In this document: positions 53,822 to 64,000 of the stretch, piece after piece
Position numbering within the stretch: position 1 is the first letter of the stretch
Layout: each line of letters starts with the position of its first letter
Origin: Styela clava
Taxonomy: Eukaryota > Chordata > Ascidiacea > Stolidobranchia > Styelidae
Length of the DNA stretch: 64,000 nt
Direction: 5' to 3'
Assembly: GCF_964204865.1 (NCBI RefSeq)
Contig: NC_135261.1
Coordinates: 12,586,001-12,650,000 of the forward strand
Program-made: the position numbers and the translations under genes
Notes under the pieces: generated by a model
Database searches by the model: none
What the model was told of the DNA's origin: nothing
Seen by the model: only the letters and a program-made list of their open reading frames with translations

Positions 53822-54757
53822 CCGGGTGGTCCAAATTGCGGCCCGCCGACACATTCCGTGCAACTCGCAGAAAAAATTTAGCGTACACTACTAAATCATT
53901 GGCAGATATTTGTATTTATTAGCAGAACAATTTTGATTTAATTTTAAACTATTCCAACTGGGAATATAATATTCTTTTTCTTAATCTTGATGTCGGGATT
54001 GATGTTTGTTGAAATCACGGAATTTTATTGTTGAATATATAAACGTCAAGACGGTGGTCATATTGGAATGACGTCCTGTGATCTGTAAAATGAATTGTCT
54101 TGGGCAGACCGGACCAAGCCGGTGAGATGAGCTCGCGTCACGTAACTCTTCATTTGAAGAGACGTTTTGTGCCTTTATTTCAGTCAAAACATTCCTCTAT
54201 TTTCAGGCGTTGGCCATGTGACAGCAGTGACGAACCGCAGAGCTGACTTAGCGCCGCGCGATCCTTTTTTTTTTATCTGGGTCCGAGGTCCCAACTTAGA
54301 CGGACTTGGTTGTTTTTTGACGGTAGCACTAGACCTGCTAACGCTACAAGTGATAAATTCATCATACAATCATTGTAGAAAAAATGTGATTGAGATAAAC
54401 TGAGAGTAAACGTATTTTCTTACTCACAACAACGTTAAACCACAGTGTATGGTGTGTTTCAAAGTAATATCTGTCACGAAAGAATATGATTTTAGGCGAC
54501 ATTACAAAACTAAACACGAGAAAAGATACCGGAAATACCACGATATTTCTCGGGAGACAATTTTAAATAACTAAAGGCTTTTTATAGATTCATTTAAAAA
54601 CTGATTAGAACGATAAACTCTCATTCTTAAATATATTTAATTAAAGTGAGTAAACTCGCGATGTTTTGATCACTTTTGGATTTTCTCCGACTGCGGCCCG
54701 CAAGACCTTCTCGAAAATTTTTGCGGCCTGTCTACCTCGCAACCTTGGACTACCCTG
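53822..54757 (+). mobile_element. hAT-type element, 936 bp, with transposase remnant
   Basis: Ends CCGGGTGGTCCAAATTGCGG and (other strand) CAGGGTAGTCCAAGGTTGCG are flanked by an exact 8-bp duplication GCTTAAAT (53814-53821, 54758-54765). Subterminal GCGGCCCGC blocks match the hAT element at 4385-4826. A BED-type zinc-finger fragment lies inside. Most of the transposase, including the catalytic and dimerisation regions, is absent. Confidence 0.88.
54428..54574 (+). pseudogene. hAT transposase N-terminal BED-type zinc-finger fragment
   Basis: Plus-frame reading gives NNVKPQCMVCFKVISVTK then EYDFRRHYKTKHEKRY and stops at TAA 54572-54574. The C-x2-C ... H-x4-H spacing with LRRHY-like FRRHYKTKH is that of the N-terminal finger of hAT transposases of the ZBED5/GTF2IRD2 kind. 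It lies inside the 936-bp element in the expected 5'-to-3' direction and is truncated right after the finger. Confidence 0.78.
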
Positions 54758-54765
54758 GCTTAAAT

Positions 54766-57540
54766 TATAGTCTAAAATCTTCTGAAACATCAGTAGAAAT
54801 CATAACACTGCAATTCCACCATAAAATGCATGGGACCAGAATTCATTGCAGCGATAGACATGATCCAGCGCATTTTAGGCTAATATTGGATAGAGTTAGC
54901 AAGCGTCATTTACTCTATCTCTGTTTGTAAGGTGAGAAACCATCAACGATATTTTTGCGTTTACTCATTTCGATTTCAAGTTATGTGCGGTTATTTCATT
55001 ATTTGAGCTACTGCCGATTTACGATGAACTTTCACTTTCAGCTAATATATATTTGTCAGTTCCCAGACGTTCTGCTTGGGCTAAGGATTGCCAAAATCGC
55101 TCGGCAAACGGTACTGTTATCATGTCCAACTTTCAGTCTACGTCATAATAATAACCTTCAGCTCTCATTTGACATTGTTTCGTCAATATATTGAGTCATA
55201 CCCAGCCCACACGAGATCCAATTTTTCTTGTTTTAATTGTTTGGAAAGCGTTGAGTCTGTCGCATCTTGAAATATAATTTGTAACATTTTGATAGAATTT
55301 ACTCACATACGTTTGCAGAAAAACACTACATTCAATCTACATTGTTATTTTGTCTGTCAAGATCCTGTTTTCCTAGCCTTAAACTTTGCACTGTGATTCT
55401 GATAAGATTAGTTTCATTATTATTTAAATGATTCCTTATAAAATTCTTTAATCACAGCGAAGCTTCCTAGATTATTCCGTTATCTCGCTAACGCGTTGGA
55501 AAAAATATAAAGCAAATATATGAGCATGCGTGTGAGATTTCAAAAGAATAGGGAGAACCATTGTGAACTTGGTTTCTGGCGGTTGTCAGCAGCCTGCAAT
55601 GAATGATGGCAGCAAAAATCGTTCCGTAAGCTGCGAAAAGCCCTTTGCAATCAAAATAGAGTTTTGGCGATTGCTTTTTTTTCGCTATTCGCGGCTAAAA
55701 TCCAATCTTTAAAATCTCCACTCTCCACAAACTAGACTTGGGCATCGAGACTATACGTTTTCTTCAGCCTGCTAAGGAGCCTTGGTAACATCTGAAACAG
55801 CAGTATTGCATCATTACATATGACTGAGGAGTCATACAACAATTCGTCATATCTTAGCAAACTATATTACGCGAAATAAGCAGTCAATTCCCATTGAGCA
55901 CAATTTCTTCCATGTAAGATTAGATAACATCGTTACAGCAAATCCGTCCTATAATGTCGAACATCGGGATCAACTGCGAAAAGTGTTCAAGACCGAATAT
56001 GGATGAATAGATTCATTCAGCCTACATGAATGTTTCCGATCGCCCCACAGTATATAACAATCCTATTGCCTGATTAGTTACGGAGAGTTGTCACACAGTG
56101 AATTCGAGAAAGCGAAGGCAACCATACAGAGTAATAAGCATTACTGCAGTGTACGATAAGTCAACAAGCTATCGTTGCTGACGCATATATATATATGTTT
56201 CTCCAAAAATTTTTTAATGGTCGTACTATGGTTCCTTTTGCGACTTGGTGATGACATCGTGTTTTTTTACCCAAATATTCATTTATTCGAACTATCCAAG
56301 CATTCGCTGTTAAAAATGAAAGGCTACTAATTCTTGCCAATTTTCGGGAAAATTTGAATTGCCACAGTTGAAATAAAACTCTTTTGGCGACAAACCGACC
56401 AATTTGAACAGAAACAGTTCAAAGTGGGTTTCAATATTCCTATTGCCTAAATTACGAATTCGCTATTGTTTATGTTATGTATTATTATGTATTTGTTTTA
56501 TTTATTGTAGGTATCCTCAATCTCGATTAGTTCTTATTTTCGAGTAATTTATTACTGTTGTTGTTTCCGATTAATGTCACATTTAATCTGCGATTTTCAA
56601 CCCTGGCTTGGATTTCTCATTCGCTCATTCGCTCGCTATTATGGGTGTTTCAACATTTCTTAATGCTGTGCAGGTATTATGTTATTTTTACAAATTGATA
56701 TTTAATTGTTTGTAGTTTAAACAAACAATGATGCAACTATATAAAATGTATTGGGCTCGCACAATTTCTAAATATGACATGATCTTTCGTAAGTGCAATC
56801 CGACGAAGAGGACCAAGAATTGAAAAGTATACTGAAAGGCTATTGCCGGAAAAATACAATGAATTTCTTTTGCATCTACTGTGGTGGAACTTGAGTACAC
56901 GATGAGAAATAAAGTTTTGATCTTGATATAACATAGCTAGCATGTTAAACTGAAACATGCATTATTTTTTCTCTTTAATGAATATATTCTATTGGTGTCA
57001 TTAGCAAGAAGTTTACACATAAAATACTCATCTGAATTCTATCAGTTTTTCATTGTCGTAGATTGGGATGCTATTTAAATAAATAAAAAAAAATTTCACA
57101 TCAACCGCTGATCAAATGTAGCACCACGAATAAATACTGAATTTACGTAATTAAGTCGTGTAGTTCAAACTAATATTTTTATGGCACGATTTGCAGACTG
57201 CAGACTGATTTGACTCTTGCTGCATGGGTATAATATTTAACTTTCCGTTTGATATAAAATTTTTAATTCCCATACTCACTTCTCGAATTCCTGCAAATGG
57301 AGATTCAATTAATTTCTAGTAACTGCATTTTGGTCGCGGATAGTATGATATATATCGATATATAAAAAAAAATTTTTTGTAAGAGTTCAAATATTTTTCT
57401 CGGTCGAATGCTGCTTTGAAGTGTGGCAGTTGAATACCATTTCAGTTCTCCATTGGTTTATGCGGAGAATGCCGTAACATTTGTGCGCTACATTCGCAGT
57501 TTAAGTTAGATGCGCTATGCAATAACTGTTCTAGCAGCAT
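54766..57540. other. Intergenic DNA upstream of gene B
   Basis: AT-rich sequence with no supported gene. Minus frames around 56688-56958 are short and featureless. Nothing beyond ordinary low-complexity tracts was recognised before the promoter region. Confidence 0.4.
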
Positions 57541-57544
57541 ATTA

Positions 57545-57609
57545 CAGCTGTTATCACTTGTGGTGCTAATAATTTTACCAGCGCTGCGAAAATGTGACGA
57601 GTATAAAAG
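57545..57609 (+). promoter_or_regulatory. Core promoter of MHC gene B with E-boxes and TATA box
   Basis: TATAAAAG at 57602-57609 predicts transcription from about 57632, 150 bp before the ATG. Immediately upstream are TGCGAAAATGTG (57585-57596), E-box CACTTG (57555-57560) and E-box CAGCTG (57545-57550). CAGCTG is the preferred site class of MyoD-family bHLH factors, fitting muscle expression. The word TATCACTTGT (57552-57561) has a counterpart TATCGCTTGT in gene A. No 5' UTR intron could be assigned confidently. Confidence 0.65.
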
Positions 57610-57780
57610 GAGATTCTGATAGCATTTAAAACATTATACATTCTACTTCGTTGGTGTACATTGTCTCTGATTCAAATATCGGATTTGAGATTTCGCTATA
57701 ATTTAATAGTTATAACCTTTAGAGGTTTATTATCCAAGGTTAGGATTTATAGACAGTGAAGTTCGACAAATTCAGCAGCA

Positions 57781-60700
57781 ATGGCAACTCTGGATTTATC
57801 TATATTCCAAGATGCTGCTCAATACTTGCGAATGTCTCAAGAAGAAATGCTAGTTTTACAAACTCAGAAACCCGATGGTGAGTTATCCTTATTTACACAA
57901 CATTGAAAAATATTATGGAATTATTAATTGCATTATTCGCATTTACAGGTAAGAAATATGCCTGGGTTCCGGATAAGGAGAAGTCTTATGTCAGAGGTGA
58001 GGTTCTTGGAATCGAAGGAGGAAAAGCAAAACTGAAGACGTGTGACGATGGAAAGGTACCATATACAAACTTATTTTTGTATTATATATTCTGCATTCTT
58101 TTTTTAAAACTACTTTGCATTCCATTATTATAGGAAGTAACTGTGAAAGAAGATGATCTTCAACTGATGAACCCACCCCGATACAACAAATGCGAAGACA
58201 TGGTAAACATGACCCATTTGAACGAAGCCAGCGTACTCAACAATCTCAAAGAAAGATACGAAGCCTTCATGATTTACGTGAGTATTTCCATTACATTGTT
58301 ATTAAAACGCCTTTGTATATCACTCATCGTGTATTTATGTTCGATTGCAATATTAGACATACTCCGGTCTTTTCTGCGTCACCGTGAACCCGTACAAGAT
58401 GTTGCCTGCATACGCCCCATACGTCATCAACGCTTACAAGGGAAAGAGACGAACTGAGATGCCCCCTCACTTGTATTCTATTGCTGACAATGCATACACT
58501 GAGATGTTGATGAGTAAGTATGACTAGCGATGTTACTACAACTTGGTAACTTTGAAAACAAATACTCATATTCATATACGATTCTTTTTCCGTTTCAGAC
58601 CGCGAGAACCAGTCAATGTTGATTACGTGAGTGCCTTAAATTAAATATAATATCATGCAAATACAGAAAGTATGCAATGATCATTTTTTATTATTTTTCA
58701 TTATTTACACAGTGGAGAATCTGGAGCCGGAAAAACTGTGAACACAAAAAAGGTCATTCAGTATTTTGCTCTTGTTGCCGCTGACGGCAATGCTGGTGGA
58801 AATGATGATAAGGTATGGACAATTATATACCAAAAAATACTTCTTTCTTGCTTTTATCTGATTTAATAAATTTGCTCATTATCGCACTTCAGGGAACTTT
58901 GGAAGATCAAATCGTGCAATGTAACCCTGCTATGGAAGCGTTCGGTAACGCAAAAACTGTAAGAAACGACAACTCTTCTCGTTTCGTAAGTTGCTTATTA
59001 TTTGAAAATATTCTTGTACTGTTGATAAAAGCTATAATCATTCTAAGCACGCCTTATAATTGCAGGGAAAATTCATCCGAATTCATTTTGGTAGCACCGG
59101 AAGTCTAGCATCTGGAGACATTGAGCATTGTAAGTGAAAATTAAAGCTTCATTCATACTTCTGGAAATATTTTCATTGTATTCATATTTACTATTGTTAA
59201 TTCCCAGATCTTCTCGAAAAATCTCGAGTCATCTGGCAACAGGGAGGAGAAAGAAACTACCATATATTTTATCAGCTAATCTCAGGATCAAAACCGGAAC
59301 TGATTGGTACATATAAGACATATAATAAGAATCATTTTCTCTGTATTTATTGTGACGTTAAACGGCTAAATATATGTATTATCTTCCACAGACCAACTTC
59401 TTCTCACAAAGGATCCTTACGACTACAAATCCATTAGTCAGGGTGTTGTTTCTGTCAACAACTTAGATGACGGAGAAGAATTGCTTTTAACTGATGTAAG
59501 GAATTTTAGTTAAATATTCAATATTGATAGTAAAAATTTTATCATAAAATTAAAGAAACATAGAGATTATTACTTGTTATAGGATGCATTCAAAGTTCTT
59601 GGGTTTACACCAGAAGAAATTAGTGGAATCTATCGCATCATGGCTGGTATTATGCACCAACAAAACATGAAGTTCAAAAACAAGCAACGTGAAGAACAAG
59701 CGGAACCTGATGGCACAGAAGGTTCATATACAACAATTTTAAGTTTTCTAAACCCAGTGTTCCACTTTATTGTATGAGATGTACTCAATTAACGCTATTC
59801 ATCGTATTCAGATGCCGACAAAGTTGCATATTTGTTCGGTATGAACTCTGCGGATTTTCTCAAGTACTTGTGCCATCCACGCGTAAAAGTTGGAAACGAA
59901 TACGTAACTAAAGGACAAACTGTCCCACAAGTTACCTATGGTATTGGCGGATTGAGTAAAGGTGTTTTTGAAAAACATTTCAACTGGTTGGTCAAAATCA
60001 TCAACAACAGTCTCAGCACTAAACTGCCAAGAAGTTACTTCATTGGTGTACTCGATATTGCTGGTTTTGAAATCTTCGACGTAAGTTTTCTTAATAGCAG
60101 CTTACATTGTGCAACTCAACATACTAATATTTAAATTTTGATTCCCCAGTTTAACAGCTTTGAACAACTTTGCATCAATTTCACCAATGAAAAATTGCAA
60201 CAATTTTTCAACCATCACATGTTCGTTCTTGAACAAGAAGAATACAAGAAGGAAGGAATTGATTGGGTTTTTATTGATTTCGGCATGGACTTGGCTGCTT
60301 GCATTGAACTTATCGAAAAAGTTAGTATTCAAATATTTTCAATTTGAATAAATGTATTTATATATCACAGTTCAATGTAATAATACTTGTACATTTTACA
60401 GCCTCTTGGAATCATGTCTATCCTTGAAGAAGAATGCATGTTCCCGAAAGCTACAGATAAATCTTTCATGGACAAATTGTACCAAAATCACTTGGGCAAA
60501 ACCAAGGCGTTTGGAAAGCCAATCAAAAAGACAAAATTCGAATCTCACTTTGAGCTTCACCATTACGCTGGAACTGTAAGTATTCGAGTTGTTTCGATTT
60601 CTTCTCTGGTTACAAAGATTTAATAATTACATTTTATATTTAATCAAGGTTGGATACAGCATCACCGATTGGCTCGAGAAAAATAAGGAACCATTGAACA

Positions 60701-63700
60701 ACAGCGTTGTAGAATTGTACAAAAAGTCGTCATTGAAACTTATGCAAACTATCTGGGAAGGTTATATGAGCCCGGAGGAAGCAGCTGCAGCTGCGAAATC
60801 TGGAGGAAAGAGAAAGAAGGGAGGTTCTTTCAACACTGTATCTTCTATGCATAGAGAGAGCTTGAACAAACTCATGACTAACCTGAGGTACATAGTATAA
60901 CAAATGGAATATTCACTTATGCAATATTCCTTTGACTGGTAATATTTAAACTATCATGATGTATTTTCCAGATCAACTGCTCCACATTTCGTCCGTTGTA
61001 TTGTTCCCAATGAAACAAAAACTCCAGGAGTTATGGATCCTCATGTTGTTCTACATCAGCTTCGTTGTAATGGTGTTTTGGAAGGTATTCGTATTTGTCG
61101 CAAAGGTTTCCCCAACAGACTTCCTTATGGCGATTTCAAACAAAGATACCGTATTCTTAACCCAAATGCCGTTCCCGATGGTCAATTCTTGGATAGTAAG
61201 AAAGCTTCCGAAAAGATTCTCACATCCCTTGAAGGCATTGATCACGAAAAATACAAACTCGGTCACACTAAGGTGAGAAGAGTTGAATATTGATGCGATT
61301 CGTTGTCATTTAGTATTTTGAAATTTTCACAACATCGTATGAATTTTCATAGGTTTTCTTCCGTGCTGGCATGTTGGGTGTTTTGGAAGAACTTCGTGAC
61401 AACAAACTGTCATCAATCTTTAAACTTATTCAAGCTCGTATGCGCGGTAAATTAATGAGAATCGAATACAACAAACTTATTGAAAGAAGGTAAATAGAAA
61501 CATTTAACAATTTAAACTTAATCATATTCTGAAATTACTTGATTGAAATGTCTCATCTTATCTTAATAGTTCTAAATATACACAAATACGAACATCGTCG
61601 TGAGCAACGGTACAATATATGTTATGTGCTTTCTCACATTATGGTGCATTTTCCTATGCACGGTTTAAAACAATTATATTTTTATTTTTTGTATTTATGT
61701 TTGCAAACCCATTAGTATTCCTTCAGTTCCCAGTACTCATTTGATTATCTCGTAGTCCTCAGCAACAAAACAAAACAAAATTTATCCTTTTCATAACCTA
61801 ATCAATAAAACTTATTCAGAGTGGCAGTCCGCGTTCTTCAATCTAACCTTCGCGCTTTCTTTGGTGTACGTGACTGGGAATGGATGAAACTTATGTTCAA
61901 GATCAAGCCACTCCTCCAAACTGCTGAAGCTGCAAAAGAACTTGAACAATTGGAAGCCGAAAACGAAGAACTCAAGACCAACTTTGAAAAAGAATCCAAG
62001 AGACGAAAGGAACTTGAAGAATCTCAAGTTTCTCTCATCCAAGAAAAGAACGATTTGGTTTTACAGTTGCAGTCTGTGAGTATCAATGTGGTGATGCGTG
62101 CAATACATTTGGAATTATCCAATTCACGTTTTAACTTTATCTGACAGGAACAAGATAGAATCGACGATGCTGAAGATCGTTGCGATCAACTTATTAGAAC
62201 CAAAGTTGAATTGGACGGAAAAATCAAGGAAACACAAGAAAGACTAGAAGATGAAGAAGAATTGAACAATGAATTGGTTTCTAAAAAGCGCAAGCTAGAA
62301 GATGAATGCTCCGAATTAAAGAAAGATATTGATGATCTTGAAATCACTCTTGCTAAAGTGGAAAAAGAAAAACACGCTACTGAAAATAAGGTATGTGCAA
62401 AATATCACCCTAGTTCTATATGCCTTAAAACAAAATTAACTCCGTTGATATATTGTTTGTTTATGTTTTTTATTTACAGTTGAAAAATTTGCAAGAAGAA
62501 CTAGCCACACAAGATGAACAGATCGCTAAACTTCAAAAAGAAAAGAAAGCTCTTCAAGAAGCACATCAACAAACATTGGATGATTTACAAGGCGAAGAAG
62601 ACAAAGTCAACAGTCTTTCTAAGCAAAAGGCAAAACTTGAACAACAAGTTGATGACGTAAGCATAACATACTTACCATACGTTCCGCTTTGGGCGAGACA
62701 GTCCCGCTTTAAAGTCTTGTCCCGCCGTCCCGTCAAGTCAGCTAAAAGTCCCGCTTTTGCGTTCAGCCATCCAGCATAATACACGAACATGTTCTCGTTA
62801 CTGTTGTTTCCGTGTAGCGCAGCGCTAGCCTACCTACTGAAGGTGAATGCGTTTGTTTCCCACTGATTCTCATTGATAGCAGACGTATCGCATGTAAAAC
62901 CAATACTAATTAGTCTAAAATCGAATTATTTGTACCGGTATCGTTAACGTCAATTCCTTTCTATTTTTCAAACTGAACCCGATATTTGTACAGAGAATAT
63001 GCGCATAAAATTTCGATACCAATATGGTCGATAAAGACAGCTTTAAATGTAGGAATGAAGGCCTATGTAGTAAAATCGGAAAATGATAAGTTACAAAATC
63101 ACAGCTAAGGGGTCGTTGTCTTTTGAGGCGTCCCGCTTTGAGGTCACAAAAAAATGGTAACCCAATATATATACATATTTTGATACATTGTATGATGATA
63201 ATTACATTTTGTTTCCAGCTTGAAGCTTCTCTCGAACAAGAAAAGAAACTCCGAATGGATCTGGAGCGAACTAAAAGAAAGTTGGAAGGAGATTTGAGAC
63301 TTACTCAGGAAACAGTCATGGATCTTGAAAACGATAAACAGAGATTGGAAGAGAAATTGAAGAAGCAAGAATTTGAATACAGTCAACTTGCAACTAAACT
63401 TGAAGATGAACAAGCTCTTGTTATGCAACTCCAAAAGAAAATCAAAGAACTTCAAGCTCGTATTGAAGAACTTGAAGAAGAACTCGAAGCTGAACGTGCA
63501 GCAAGAGCAAAAGTTGAAAAGCAAAGAGCTGATCTTTCAAGAGAGTTGGAAGAATTAAGTGAACGACTTGAAGAAGCTGGCGGTGCAACTGCTGCACAGG
63601 TAAATAAAAGGACGCACATAGTTTCTATACTTATAATATTGCTTAATACATAATATACTGAAACAATGAATTTACTTTTCAGCTTGAACTGAATAAACGC

Positions 63701-63928
63701 CGTGAGGCTGAATTTTCAAAACTTCGCCGCGAGTTTGAAGAATCCAATCTTGCTCACGAAGCAACAGTTTCAACATTACGTAAGAAGCATGCTGATTCAA
63801 GTGCTGAAATGAGCGAACAGGTCGATAACTTACAAAGAGTCAAACAGAAATTGGAAAAAGAAAAGAGTGAAATGAAAATGGAAATTGATGATCTCGCTGC
63901 CAACGTTGAGAGCGTTACTAAGGCTAAG
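57781..63928 (+). CDS. Muscle myosin heavy chain, gene B (partial, runs off window)
   Basis: Divergent paralogue of gene A. Coding exons: 57781-57877, 57949-58055, 58134-58277, 58357-58513, 58599-58626, 58713-58812, 58893-58985, 59066-59129, 59208-59306, 59392-59495, 59583-59721, 59812-60080, 60150-60320, 60402-60575, 60649-60887, 60972-61272, 61353-61489, 61820-62075, 62148-62390, 62480-62656, 63219-63599, 63683-63928. That is 1,242 codons from [17 protein letters not shown] through the proximal rod. Every exon has exactly the length of its gene A counterpart. P-loop, switch I and II, loop 2 (MSPEE... GGKRKKGG) and SH1/SH2 are intact. The last exon shown ends in a GT donor. By comparison with A, nine more coding exons (about 685 residues) should lie beyond the window. 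Confidence 0.96.
62657..63218. repeat. Probable transposon-derived insert in gene B intron
   Basis: This intron is 562 bp, whereas the homologous gene A intron (46003-45923) is 81 bp. The extra sequence starts TTACCATACGTTCCGCTTTG at about 62670 and ends with CGTCCCGCTTTGAGG...AAATGGTAAC at about 63161, i.e. TTACCAT inverted ends with repeated TCCCGCTTT words. No target-site duplication was found, so the superfamily is uncertain (hAT-like composition). Splice sites at both intron ends are preserved. Confidence 0.55.
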
Positions 63929-64000
63929 GTATGTATTAGTTTTTTTACGGTTTATTATTATCAGTAGATGTATATATTCAACTGATAGATATATATATTC

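Overview
The window is AT-rich animal nuclear DNA. It has short GT-AG introns, no prokaryotic gene organisation, and is dominated by muscle (class II, sarcomeric-type) myosin heavy chain (MHC) genes. The chordate-like MHC, a Ly6/uPAR three-finger protein, compact introns and a tRNA-derived SINE suggest an invertebrate deuterostome, most likely a tunicate (ascidian). This is inference: no species-diagnostic sequence was recognised.

Layout. (1) 1-8.35 kb: sparse DNA with two small hAT-type non-autonomous transposons (1686-2217, 4385-4826), a three-exon Ly6/uPAR-like secreted or GPI-type gene on the minus strand (5347-6275), and a rearranged mariner whose two arms are inverted copies of its own 5' end (6884-7851). 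(2) 8.35-19.9 kb: an array of duplicated copies of the MHC 3' end. Long and short remnants of the terminal coding exon alternate, each with 3' flank, and the array is interrupted by a 3.05-kb hAT element that itself carries a 1.6-kb TA-flanked element. (3) 19.66-26.62 kb: a 5'-truncated MHC copy (A') that keeps exons 12-33 but lacks the ATP-binding half of the motor. (4) 26.65-31.35 kb: a second copy of the array segment with its hAT. (5) 31.26-48.91 kb: a near-perfect repeat of 8.98-26.64 kb, offset 22,278 bp, running without a break into (6) 48.9-51.1 kb, the 5' exons that complete MHC gene A (minus strand, 31 coding exons, 1,927 aa). (7) 51.1-57.6 kb: intergenic DNA with a SINE and a 936-bp hAT relic carrying a BED-type finger fragment. 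(8) 57.6-64 kb: MHC gene B (plus strand), divergent from A. Its first 22 coding exons have exactly the same lengths as those of A; the gene runs off the window.

A and B are head-to-head paralogous MHC genes encoding the thick-filament motor of muscle. Their promoters share a 12-bp motif and a second E-box-like motif in the same order upstream of a TATA box. The most unusual part is the nested repeat architecture downstream of gene A. Near-identity of the 17.7-kb copies means either a very recent unequal exchange, with one breakpoint inside a 94-bp identical tract and the other with 15 bp of filler, or an assembly/haplotype artefact. Long reads would settle this.
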